A stretch of 59,050 bases of DNA from Chitinivibrionales bacterium (GTDB lineage Bacteria; Fibrobacterota; Chitinivibrionia; Chitinivibrionales; WJKA01), in assembly GCA_014728215.1 (NCBI GenBank), contig WJLZ01000170.1:1-59050 (forward strand), given 5' to 3'. This document shows positions 24,631 to 33,579 of the stretch, one piece after another. The notes beneath the pieces were generated by a model that saw nothing but the letters and a program-made list of their open reading frames with translations, was not told where the DNA came from and ran no database searches. The translations under genes and the position numbers were made by a program. The number at the start of each line of letters is the position of its first letter. Within the stretch, counting starts at the first letter, position 1.

Positions 24631-25560
24631 ATGAATGCCCTCGAAATAAATGACCTTTCCAAAAATTATAGCGGAGAGCGTGCGCTTGATGGTATCTCCT
24701 TTACTGTCGATGAGGGTGCATTGTTTGGTATTATCGGTCCTGATGGTGCGGGAAAAACAACACTCATGCGGATTCTGGCAACACTTATCAATCCCGATAG
24801 CGGTACTGCTCATGTTTTATCACATACTACCACGGGCGAACACCGTCCGATCCGGGAGAAGATCGGTTATATGCCGCAACGATTTTCGCTCTATGAAGAT
24901 TTGAGTGTACGGGAAAACATGCTCTTTTTTGCCGATATTTTCGGGGTAACGGGGAAAGAGCGGGATGCAAGCATCGACCGGTTGCTTGAGTTTTCCCGTC
25001 TGGGGCCTTTTCAGGACCGGCGGGCAGGAGCGCTTTCGGGCGGGATGAAACAGAAACTCGCACTCTCCTGCGCTTTAATCCATACCCCTTCACTTCTGAT
25101 ACTGGATGAACCTACCACCGGTGTCGATCCGGTGTCGAGAAAACAATTCTGGTCGATTTTGCGGAAGTTGCAGCGGGATGGTATCAGCATACTCATTTCT
25201 ACGCCATACATGGATGAAGCCGAATATTGCAGCCATCTTATTCTGATGCACCGGGGAAAAATCCTCCGTCAGGGGGCTCCCGAACGACTCAAAGAAGAAT
25301 ATCCTTTACAGCTTTTCCGGATAACGGCTCAGGGGGAAAATCTTCATTTCCCGCAGAGTGAAAAACCACCCGCCGGCTTGCAGCTGCTCTATCCTTCACG
25401 GGGAGCGCTCCATGCCGCAACGGAGCAAGAAGGCATGGAATCGGAACAGGTGCTTGAATCTGTCAAGAGTTTTATTCCACAGGCACAGGTGTGCCGACCG
25501 GTTGAGCCGCGAATAGAGGATATCTTTTTCTATACCCTTGCCTCGGGAGACACGCAATGA
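24631..25560 (+). CDS. ABC transporter ATPase (first of pair)
   Basis: This is a 309-residue ATP-binding subunit. Walker A is GPDGAGKTT, signature ALSGGMKQKL, Walker B LLILDEPTTG, and the switch His lies after the D-loop, though the TPYMDEAEY region shows Tyr where many members have His (STPYMDEAE). The C-terminal ~80 residues form the extra domain seen in YbhF-like ATPases. It is coupled to the second ATPase by an ATGA overlap at 25557. In Escherichia coli YbhF both halves are one protein; here they are separate genes. Confidence 0.88.
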   Translation: MNALEINDLSKNYSGERALDGISFTVDEGALFGIIGPDGAGKTTLMRILATLINPDSGTAHVLSHTTTGEHRPIREKIGYMPQRFSLYEDLSVRENMLFFADIFGVTGKERDASIDRLLEFSRLGPFQDRRAGALSGGMKQKLALSCALIHTPSLLILDEPTTGVDPVSRKQFWSILRKLQRDGISILISTPYMDEAEYCSHLILMHRGKILRQGAPERLKEEYPLQLFRITAQGENLHFPQSEKPPAGLQLLYPSRGALHAATEQEGMESEQVLESVKSFIPQAQVCRPVEPRIEDIFFYTLASGDTQ

Positions 25561-26300
25561 ATCCCATCGAGGTACACAAGCTGACACGAGTGTTCGGTAA
25601 TCAGATTGCGGTGGACCATATCTCTTTCGATGTTAAAAGGGGGGAGATTTTCGGTTTTCTCGGAGCGAACGGGGCAGGAAAAACGACCGCCATACGCATG
25701 CTCTGCGGTTTGCTGCAGCCAAGCGAAGGAAAGGGTTCGGTTGCCGGGTTTGATATTGTACGACAGGCATCGGCTATCCGTTCGAGAATCGGCTATATGT
25801 CCCAAAAATTCAGCCTCTATACCGACCTGAGCGTTGAAGAGAACATGCGGCTTTTCGGTTCCCTGTACGGCTTGAAAAAGGACGCTTTACAACAGCGAAT
25901 CAGCACGATGGCGTCGTTTCTGGGCCTGGAACATATGCTCGGTTCCACCACCGGCAGTCTTCCCTGGGGATGGCAGCAGCGGTTGAGCCTGGCATGCGCC
26001 AACCTTCATGAGCCCGATGTTCTGTTTCTGGATGAACCCACCGGTTCGGTCGACCCGGTGAGCAGGAGGAATTTCTGGGATCTTATCCATGAGCTTGCCC
26101 GGAAGGGAAGGACCATCTTTGTTACGACACATCACATGGATGAAGCCGAAAATTGCGGGCGGATATCGATTATGGTCGATGGAAAAATTGCTGCAATGGG
26201 AAGTCCGCAGCAATTGAAAACACACTACGGCGGCAATGAACTTCAGGACGCATTCATTGCCGTGGTATCGGGAGAAGGCCGACACAGCAATGAAAAGTGA
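25557..26300 (+). CDS. ABC transporter ATPase (second of pair)
   Basis: This is a 247-residue ABC ATPase with Walker A GANGAGKTT, Walker B VLFLDEPTGS and H-loop TTHHMDEAEN. The signature motif is unusual: GSLPWGWQQRLSLA in place of the common LSGGQ, as seen in the second half of YbhF-type proteins. It probably forms a heterodimer with the preceding ATPase, where one ATP site is degenerate. It overlaps the first permease start by 11 bp. Confidence 0.88.
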   Translation: MNPIEVHKLTRVFGNQIAVDHISFDVKRGEIFGFLGANGAGKTTAIRMLCGLLQPSEGKGSVAGFDIVRQASAIRSRIGYMSQKFSLYTDLSVEENMRLFGSLYGLKKDALQQRISTMASFLGLEHMLGSTTGSLPWGWQQRLSLACANLHEPDVLFLDEPTGSVDPVSRRNFWDLIHELARKGRTIFVTTHHMDEAENCGRISIMVDGKIAAMGSPQQLKTHYGGNELQDAFIAVVSGEGRHSNEK

Positions 26301-27435
26301 CAATAAACCGAATTCCAGATTGAGCAAAACAGGAAACAGGCTGAAAGCCGTTGTTCTCAAAGAATCCCGTCATATTCTCAGGGACCGTCAGACCCTCGCA
26401 ATTATTATCGCCATGCCGGTTATGATGATGTTTCTTTACGGGTATGCACTGACACTCGACTTGAATAATGCCGCGGTTATTGTCGAAGCGCCTTTGCAAT
26501 CCCGTGCCGCGACATCGCTGGTCCGGAGCATTGATGCCGGCACAATGTTTTCTGTAGAAGCGGTCGTTCATGCAGCAAAAGATCCTGTTGCGCTCATGCG
26601 AAAATATAATGCAAAGGCACTGCTCAGAATTCCGCCGGATTTCGAGCGGGACCTTCGGAACAAAGGTACAACCCCGGAGATCAATGTGCTTATCGATGGT
26701 TCCGATCAGAATACCGGAACCATTATCCGCAACGTTATGGAACCGATGATCATGAATGCTGTTATAGATTATCTTAAAACCGATATTCCTCCGTCTCTCG
26801 TTATCGATTCACAAATTCTTTACAACCCACGACAGAAAAGCTCGCTCTTTTTTATCCCCGGTCTTATGGCGATTATCCTGATCATGATTTCAGCTCTGCT
26901 GACCTCTCTGACAATAACCAGAGAAAAGGAGACCGGGACAATGGAGCAGCTTCTGGTCTCACCGCTCCGTTCGTGGGAGATAATCGCGGGGAAAATTTCG
27001 CCGTACATAGTGCTGGCGGCCGCGGATGGTGTTCTTATCATGCTTGTGGGACGGCTGTTTTTCGGCGTTGGTATCAGCGGCAGCACGGCACTTCTTGCCT
27101 TTGTCAGCATCGTTTATATCATAACCTCACTTGCACTGGGACTCATATTCAGCTCGGTTGCCAAAAACCAGCAGCAGGCAATGCTCATGGTCCTTCCGGC
27201 TACCATGCTTCCCACTATCGTTCTTTCCGGGTTCATTTTTCCGATACGAAGCATGCCGCTTCCATTGCAAATCCTGACTCAAATCATCCCGGCAACCCAT
27301 TATCTGACGGTTATCCGGGGTATCATTCTCAAAGGCGTGGGGCTCGTGGCTCTCTGGCAGCCCTTTGGGTATCTTGTTTTGACAGGTGCAATATTTCTTG
27401 TAATTTCCGTAAAAATATTCAAGGTGAAACTGTGA
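26290..27435 (+). CDS. ABC-2 type permease (YbhS/YbhR-like), first
   Basis: This ~381-residue membrane subunit has an N-terminal helix (LAIIIAMPVMMMFLYGYALT), a large extracytoplasmic domain (~60-190) and a block of five helices at the C-terminus, including the ITREKETGTMEQLLVSP loop typical of ABC2_membrane_3 proteins. ATG 26290 lies within the end of the second ATPase gene, with GGGAGAAGG upstream; a longer frame from 26236 is unlikely. Its stop overlaps the GTG of the second permease. The pair forms the transport channel. Confidence 0.87.
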   Translation: MKSDNKPNSRLSKTGNRLKAVVLKESRHILRDRQTLAIIIAMPVMMMFLYGYALTLDLNNAAVIVEAPLQSRAATSLVRSIDAGTMFSVEAVVHAAKDPVALMRKYNAKALLRIPPDFERDLRNKGTTPEINVLIDGSDQNTGTIIRNVMEPMIMNAVIDYLKTDIPPSLVIDSQILYNPRQKSSLFFIPGLMAIILIMISALLTSLTITREKETGTMEQLLVSPLRSWEIIAGKISPYIVLAAADGVLIMLVGRLFFGVGISGSTALLAFVSIVYIITSLALGLIFSSVAKNQQQAMLMVLPATMLPTIVLSGFIFPIRSMPLPLQILTQIIPATHYLTVIRGIILKGVGLVALWQPFGYLVLTGAIFLVISVKIFKVKL

Positions 27436-28559
27436 GATATATACGATTGATTGTCTGGAAAGAATTTTCTCATATCAAAGCCGACCCGCTCATGATGCGG
27501 CTGATTGTATTGCCGGTCCTTGTGCAATTATTTGTTATCGGCTATGCCTTAACTACCGAGGTTAAAAACACTCCTGTTGCCGTTCTCGACTGGAGCGGAA
27601 CACCTCGAAGCCGGTCACTTATCGATCACATTCGCAGACATTACCTTTTTGAATATTACGGACAAGCCGATGATAAAGAAGAGCTTGTTACGATGATCGA
27701 TGACGGCACTATTAAAATCGGCCTGGTTATCCCGCATACGTTCGGGCAATCTCCCGGGCTGCACAACGATGTATCGGTGCAGATGCTTATTGACGGGCAG
27801 GATGCTAATTCATCATCGGTCGCCTCCGGCTATCTGCGGGAAATACTCTCCGGTTGGAATGGTTCACAAATGAAAGAACGGGCGGCCGGCCGGGGAGGAA
27901 GTATTCGGGAGATAATTCCTGTGCGGGGAGGGACAACGGTTCTGTTCAATCCCATGCTCCTTTCATCGTGGTACATGATCCCGGGACTGGTCGTTCTTCT
28001 GGTGACAATCGTTACGTCGCTGCTGACCGGCTTTTCTATAGTCAAGGAGAAAGAACGGGGGACTTTCGAACAGCTGCTGGTAACACCAGTGGGCACGATT
28101 CATATACTTATTGGAAAAATTATCCCCTTTCTTCTTATCGGACTGGCCGAAATCGTACTCTTTCTGATAATTGCCATACTCTGGTTCGGCATACCATTCC
28201 GGGGTAGTTTCGCAGCGCTTTTCGGCTATGCTGTTATCTACATGATTTCCTCGCTGGGAATCGGTATCCTCACTTCCACGCTGGCCCGGACCTCTCAGCA
28301 GGTTTTGTTTTCCATATGGTTTATCCTGATCTTTTTCATTCTTATGGGCGGATTTTTTATTCCTGTCGAGAATATGCCCGGGTGGGTGCAGATGCTCACG
28401 GTTATTAATCCGGTACGGTATTTTATTCATATAGTCCGTGACATATTTCTCAAAGGCGCCGGTTTTGTGGAGTTATGGCGTGAAGGGCTTTCGATGCTTG
28501 CGATCGGTATGGCGGTATTTACGACATCTGTACTGGCTTTCAGCAGGAAAGCAAAATAA
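27432..28559 (+). CDS. ABC-2 type permease (YbhR-like), second
   Basis: This 375-residue permease starts at GTG 27432, overlapping the previous stop (GTGA). It has the same layout as its neighbour: an N-terminal helix (LIVLPVLVQLFVIGYALT), a large periplasmic domain with DGQDANSSSVASGY, a VKEKERGTFEQLLVTP loop and C-terminal helices. Sequence similarity between the two permeases suggests an ancient duplication. It is the last gene of the efflux operon. Drug, dye or lipid export is possible; the substrate cannot be read from sequence. Confidence 0.87.
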   Translation: MRYIRLIVWKEFSHIKADPLMMRLIVLPVLVQLFVIGYALTTEVKNTPVAVLDWSGTPRSRSLIDHIRRHYLFEYYGQADDKEELVTMIDDGTIKIGLVIPHTFGQSPGLHNDVSVQMLIDGQDANSSSVASGYLREILSGWNGSQMKERAAGRGGSIREIIPVRGGTTVLFNPMLLSSWYMIPGLVVLLVTIVTSLLTGFSIVKEKERGTFEQLLVTPVGTIHILIGKIIPFLLIGLAEIVLFLIIAILWFGIPFRGSFAALFGYAVIYMISSLGIGILTSTLARTSQQVLFSIWFILIFFILMGGFFIPVENMPGWVQMLTVINPVRYFIHIVRDIFLKGAGFVELWREGLSMLAIGMAVFTTSVLAFSRKAK

Positions 28560-29035
28560 CAGGAGAAGAAACCTTCCAACATTAGGCTTCCCCGGTAACG
28601 TGAAACGGTCTTGCTGCATGAGGGCAGTATCTGTTATTGTCCTTTCATCCACAAGCATCTACCCGGTAGGGCGATCAGATTGCCCGGATAGACCTCGAAC
28701 AGGCTGTCGAGAGGGTATCAAGGGGAACATACTCCTGCAAGTCCGGATCGACATCCTGTACCGAAAGCATGGCGGTGACCTCGGGAATCACCATGTTGGT
28801 TTTTAAATTGTGCAACAGGGTGTAATAGGGTTTTAATGTGGCGAACAAGTTGCTGTTGATTTCGTTGGGTATATTGGTTAATTTATTATCCATAACCAGG
28901 TAAGCTATCAAAAATTCCCCTTTGCTGAATGACTCATCAACAGTCTCCTCCTTCTCCGGAAGGGGGAGGCTTTGATGGGCTATTAAAAGCAGAGGTCCTC
29001 ATATATTCTCCATTAGATAAGCAAAAGGGGTATTC
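28560..29035 (-). pseudogene. Gap holding possible gene remnant on minus strand
   Basis: This 476-bp spacer has no intact gene. On the minus strand, 28675-28911 can be read as a 78-residue frame (PEVTAMLSVQDVDPDLQEYV), and after a one-base shift near 28700 a further readable stretch continues (DSLFEVYPGNLIALPGRC). The protein-like character across a frame change suggests a decayed coding fragment. No family was recognised, and a chance frame cannot be excluded. The last ~120 bp (to 29035) look like ordinary leader sequence for the sulfatase. Confidence 0.3.
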
Positions 29036-30585
29036 ATGACTGCAATAAAACGTCGGGATTTTCTCTCGTTGTGCGGCGCGAGTGCGGCAACTTTTTCAAC
29101 AGCTTCGTCGACCTTTGCCAATTTTGTTTCCCGGAAGCAGAGCGATCAACCCAATATTTTGTGGATTACCACCGAAGATATCAATCCTTATCTGGGATGT
29201 TACGGGGATCCTGCGGCCGACACTCCTTTTCTGGATTCTCTTGCGGCAGAGGGGGCGATTTTCACCAATGTGTATTCGACATCCGGCGTGTGTGCTCCTA
29301 GTCGTAATGCGGTTTTTACCGGTATGTATCCGACCTCGCTTGGGTTCGATTATATGCGGGGCAAGGCCTATCCTGCGGATATTTTAAAGCATTACCCTTA
29401 CTATCTGAATGAGGCCGGTTATTTCGTTACCAATGCAGGCAAAGAAGACTGGCAGTGGAGTCCTCCTGGGCCATTATGGAATGAGGAAGGTGATCATTCA
29501 TGGCGAAACAGTTCTTCAGGGGAGCCCTTTTTCCATGTTCATAATTATATGACTACTCACGAAAGCAGAGTGTTGCAATGGAGTGATAAACAGGCGCGTA
29601 CCGATATTCCGCTTCCCCCATATTATCCCGATACCGATAAGGTTCGCAAGAGTATGGATGCTATTTACACCAAGGTTACCGAAGTAGACCAGCAGATCAA
29701 GGAGTATTGCGATCAGTTGAACGCTGGCAGATCGACAGCCGTGATATCGGATTTATGCCCGAAGCGGAGCAGTTTATACTGGAACGGGAAGCCCCCGAGC
29801 ATCGATGGAAGATTACGCACCCCGCCAGTGGCGGGAATCCTGTTGAATCATGGCTCGATGCCTGGAAATTATCGGAAACCGGCTCAGCCGGCATGAGCGA
29901 TATGATTACTAATCTCGACAGTGGCGATATGGTCCTTCGTACCTGGGCATGTATCGGTTTAGGTAATATCGGCAGTGATGCTTCCTCTGCGGCGCCTAAA
30001 CTCAAGGAGCTTCTCAATGATCCTTCTCCCGATGTGCAGATTGAAGCCGCACGGGGGCTTATCCTTATCGGGTCCGATATTGATGATGCGTTCAATACGC
30101 TCACGACTCTTTTGGGAAATGATAATCAATATGTGAGGCTTCATGCCATAAATCGGATCGATCAGTTGGGTAACCTTCTTAAACCTTTCGAAACTCAACT
30201 CACCGACATTAAAAATTCCACTTCCCACTGGAAAATCGAAGCCCTCCTGGGGTATACCCTCGAGAGCATCGACGAGCCTCCCCAGCGGGAACCGCAACCT
30301 CTCTCTCCGGTCTTTGCAGTAAATGAACCATTCTCGGGAACACAGGGGCTTGTGTCTCCCTACACCGTCGCGGTTAAAGGGCGTACAATCAACGTCACCG
30401 GACCGTCAGGGGACAAGTACGATTTTTATCTGTTCAATGCCGCGGGAATCTGTGTTACCTCACACACCAACCTTCGGGGTAATGCAACCATAACTCCTCA
30501 CAAAAAGCCGGCGGCAGGGCTTTACACAGCCCACCTGAGATCCGGTAAAAGAACTGAGACGGTTAAAATTTCCCTTGGAAGGTAA
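29036..30585 (+). pseudogene. Sulfatase with HEAT repeats and sorting tail, disrupted by internal deletion
   Basis: The first part (29036 to about 29715) encodes a Tat-like signal (KRRDFLSLCGAS) and the N-terminal half of a type I sulfatase with metal site ITTEDINPYLGCYGD and the formylglycine-target motif CAPSRNAVFTG. Near residue 225 the frame fails. The continuation is in another frame from about 29715 to 30585, beginning FMPEAEQF, followed by HEAT-like repeats (~residues 60-190 of that frame) and a C-terminal tail of the FCB sorting type (FYLFNAAGICV..GLYTAHL). Normal sulfatases have ~250 more residues between. An internal deletion with frame change is the simplest reading, so it is probably inactive. 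Confidence 0.75.
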
Positions 30586-30808
30586 TGGTTCAACCAGCGC
30601 AAGCCCTGCCATTCTTTAAAATAAGACTGTCCGTTTAAAAAATCTCGTCCTGAAACGGGGCCGGTCTTGTACTTTTCCAGAAATAGTCAAGCTAAATCTC
30701 CGATCTTTTCCCGGCATTCAAAATCTTTATTGACTCTTTCCGGCGTGCTACCGTATGATATACTATTGCATGGAAGCAGTATAACATTTTGCTGCAGGAA
30801 GGTTTTTG

Positions 30809-31738
30809 ATGCCGAAAAAGAAGGCGAAGCTCGAAGCTACGGGCAGAGTGTTGGAAACACTATGCGACAGCGTAATCAATTTCACTCAGCCCTTTGAGGA
30901 TGTAAAAGAGCTGATTGAGGAAAAGGCATATGAAGAGAGTGAGGGGAGCAACGCTACTCAACCGATCAATCAATTGGAACGTCTCGTTGCATTTTACGAG
31001 AGTATTGAAAATAAAAACGAAGAGATCTGCAGTGATTTGGCCCAGATATATTCCTTAATCGGAGAGTTGCTTCAATATTCCGGGCGATATTCTGAGAGCA
31101 TTTGCTGGTTTCAGAAAGCGGTTGTTGTAGATGATCGTAATTCGGAGTTCTATGCCGGACTTGCGCTTTCATATGAGAAACTTGGTGATACCGACCGGGC
31201 GGTTCGCAGCCTGGAACAGGAAATCCGGCTTGAACCGGGCGATTATTCGCCCTATCTCCATCTTGCAGACATTTATGATCGCCTGGAAGACTATGAAAAG
31301 TCGAGTCATTGTCTGGAAAAACTACTTGAACGGGACCCTGATAACATTCAGGCACTCCATAAGCTAATTTGTTATCACCAGGCCCACCTTCCTAACGCCA
31401 ATGTGGAATTTTTGCGGCGCCGTCTGTTATCATGCCATAAGGACCTTGCCAAAACAGATCTGATAATCTGGACGTTTCACATATGCTATGAGCGGAAATA
31501 TGATCATGCGATCCGCATTTTATCATCCAAGGAATTCGAGCAACCGGCAAATTCGATGATTAATCTTCTTAGAGCCTATATTTATCATGAGCAGGAGAAA
31601 AAACAGGAAAAAGAGGCTGAACTTCAAAAATTTGCCAGCAAAAATCGACACAAACAGAAGGCTATGCAGATAAAGTACAATCAATTCGAGACTGTTTTCG
31701 GTGAACTTGCCCTGGGAAAAGTTAAAAACGGGAAGTAA
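30809..31738 (+). CDS. TPR-repeat protein, cytosolic
   Basis: This is a ~309-residue protein made of an acidic N-terminus and about five tetratricopeptide repeats (for example AQIYSLIGELLQYSGRYSESICWFQ and AGLALSYEKLGDTDRAVRSLE in part). It has a lysine-rich C-terminus. ATG 30809 with GCAGGAAGG upstream is preferred over the TTG three bases earlier. It has no signal peptide. TPR proteins act as protein-binding scaffolds; no partner can be named. It is convergent with the STAS-domain gene, nine bp apart. Confidence 0.8.
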   Translation: MPKKKAKLEATGRVLETLCDSVINFTQPFEDVKELIEEKAYEESEGSNATQPINQLERLVAFYESIENKNEEICSDLAQIYSLIGELLQYSGRYSESICWFQKAVVVDDRNSEFYAGLALSYEKLGDTDRAVRSLEQEIRLEPGDYSPYLHLADIYDRLEDYEKSSHCLEKLLERDPDNIQALHKLICYHQAHLPNANVEFLRRRLLSCHKDLAKTDLIIWTFHICYERKYDHAIRILSSKEFEQPANSMINLLRAYIYHEQEKKQEKEAELQKFASKNRHKQKAMQIKYNQFETVFGELALGKVKNGK

Positions 31739-31746
31739 ACACCAGG

Positions 31747-32919
31747 TTATAATCTCATCTCACTCGATCGCGATTTTATTTCGATATGCCAGATGTTTTT
31801 TGCCTGTTTGTACCAGAAATGGGGGCTTTCAATATCCAGCTCGCCGGTTTCAGGAGGAAGAGAATTCATCATTTCGGTAAACTGATTGTAAGCCGCAATA
31901 GCTTCCTTGGGCTTTTTGATATGTAACGCAACATTCATAAGGATAAAATAGGATATCGCTAAATGAAGCGAATTGTAGGATTCTTTATCATTGAGGACAT
32001 GGGTAAACCAGGTCCGGCAATCGTTGATAAGATCATCTTTGAGTGACGGGTCGGCAAATTGAATCGTGAGAAAGGTCGTGTATCCTATTGTAAAGTGTAT
32101 CCCCACCTTTTTATCAAAGGCCATGCTGCGTGAACAGATCCGCGCCAGTTCGTAGGCAAGATAGCACCCCTCCTTGCTTCGGGGAAATACAAATAATTCC
32201 GACGTATCTTCCTGCACCGGTTCCACCAGTCTTTTTCTTTGTTTAATCGACTTCGCAAGAATCGATTTTATCTCATCGATAAGCCCGGCATGAATCTCAA
32301 TTCTGTCTTTTTCGGCGGCATGAAAGTGGGAGAGATCGATAGAACTCATACCACAATCATTACAGACAATTGGGAGAAGTCCAAAAACATTAAATGGTTT
32401 TTTATCTTTTTTTGCGTAACTTGTCGGGAATGGATCCCCTTCTTCCCACCGCCAGATATATGCGGATGGCTCAATCAGGTATCCTGCAATATTTTGGGAA
32501 CCGCATACCGCACAGGCCAGGGAGAGCCGTCGAAGGCCGTTCTCGTTGTGGACAAAGGGAAGATATCGTTCGAATCTGTTGCGTGTCAATTCTTTCCTCA
32601 GGTCATCAAGGGCCGAAATTATGGAGAATGACTGATCAAGCCCGAGTTTGACAAGGACCCTGGTAACCTGCTCTGATGGATTGAGGAGGAACAGTGTTTT
32701 ATCGACTTTTTCCAGGCGCTTTTTTACATTGGTCAAAAGCCGGATTGCGCTTGAATCAATATGGGTGATATTCGAGAGGTCTATGATCAGGTCTTGAGGG
32801 GGTTCTATTGTAAGTTGCCTGGATAACTGTGGTGTCAGTGAAGGGATTTCGGCAACGGTAATTTCGCCATTCAATGTGCACAGTGTATAGTTGTCAAATG
32901 GGGTTGAAGATAACTCCAC
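31747..32919 (-). CDS. STAS-domain protein with zinc-binding and helical C-terminal region
   Basis: This is a 390-residue protein beginning at GTG 32919. Residues 1-105 form a STAS (anti-anti-sigma) domain with the conserved DSSAIRLL phosphorylation-site region. A Cys4 motif follows (CAVC ... CNDC, ~135-190), then a helical part with repeat-like helices (~250-390). STAS proteins are normally switched by serine kinases and phosphatases; none is adjacent here. The fused zinc site and helical tail are unfamiliar, so the partner protein is unknown. Confidence 0.75.
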   Translation of the reverse strand: MELSSTPFDNYTLCTLNGEITVAEIPSLTPQLSRQLTIEPPQDLIIDLSNITHIDSSAIRLLTNVKKRLEKVDKTLFLLNPSEQVTRVLVKLGLDQSFSIISALDDLRKELTRNRFERYLPFVHNENGLRRLSLACAVCGSQNIAGYLIEPSAYIWRWEEGDPFPTSYAKKDKKPFNVFGLLPIVCNDCGMSSIDLSHFHAAEKDRIEIHAGLIDEIKSILAKSIKQRKRLVEPVQEDTSELFVFPRSKEGCYLAYELARICSRSMAFDKKVGIHFTIGYTTFLTIQFADPSLKDDLINDCRTWFTHVLNDKESYNSLHLAISYFILMNVALHIKKPKEAIAAYNQFTEMMNSLPPETGELDIESPHFWYKQAKNIWHIEIKSRSSEMRL

Positions 32920-33012
32920 CGCAATATCCTTTGGAACAGTTAAAACCTGATTGACATGTAAATTATATCATGTAACAACTGAAATGTCAGCAGTTTAATG
33001 CGATAGAGATTA

Positions 33013-33579
33013 TTATTTCTCTTCCTTGCCGGGGTAAAATTCGGACACAAGCCTTCGGCAGGGGAAATTTCGCCTGAAACAGGCAAAAAGCAGGCCGAGA
33101 TTATTGAATGATGAGCGGTCCGGATCTTGAGGCGGAATAGGAGTATATGCATTCAGAACGAAGGAATGTTTATCATTCGTGGCGGTATTGAACACCTCGA
33201 CACTCACCGGTATTTTAAGGGTATCTGAGGTAATAGTGTGTCCTTTCAATGTTGTCTTTACATAAACCGTTGCCTGCAATGAGTCATCGGTCATTTCATA
33301 TAACCCGTACTTTTCACATCGCCGGAATTCGATAAGCAGATCTTCATGGATAGTCTGAAACGACCGCATGAGGATATGTTGATATGCACTTTCACCGGGC
33401 CATCCTTCCAGGCTCTCTACTCCCGAATTGTTTTCAATCGGCATAAGGAATATTTTTTCGTGCTGTACAGGAACTCTTGTACGCTTCACCACTCCTTTGT
33501 TATGGGCACATCCATAAAAAGCAATTGTCAGCGCCAGAGCATTGAAAAAACACAAAAAATTACGGACTGATTTTTTCAT
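33013..33579 (-). CDS. Predicted outer-membrane lipoprotein coupled to metalloprotease gene
   Basis: This is a 188-residue protein with a signal peptide and lipobox (AFYGC). The mature part has VPVQHEKIFLMPIENNSG, similar in style to LptE/CsgG-type periplasmic lipoproteins, but no family is certain. Its ATG overlaps the stop of the metalloprotease gene (ATGA), so the two are made together. It could help assemble or anchor the secreted partner; that is inferred from coupling only. Confidence 0.72.
   Translation of the reverse strand: MKKSVRNFLCFFNALALTIAFYGCAHNKGVVKRTRVPVQHEKIFLMPIENNSGVESLEGWPGESAYQHILMRSFQTIHEDLLIEFRRCEKYGLYEMTDDSLQATVYVKTTLKGHTITSDTLKIPVSVEVFNTATNDKHSFVLNAYTPIPPQDPDRSSFNNLGLLFACFRRNFPCRRLVSEFYPGKEEK

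Noticed and set aside
26973-27431. Extended N-terminus of the second permease
   Set aside because: The extra ~150 residues overlap the first permease gene and have antisense-like low-quality composition; GTG 27432 inside the stop of the previous gene is the natural start.
28560-28690. Possible cyclic-di-GMP (GEMM) riboswitch
   Set aside because: GGTAACG- and GGTAGGG-like pieces are present, but the core GEMM sequence blocks and stem order could not be matched on either strand.
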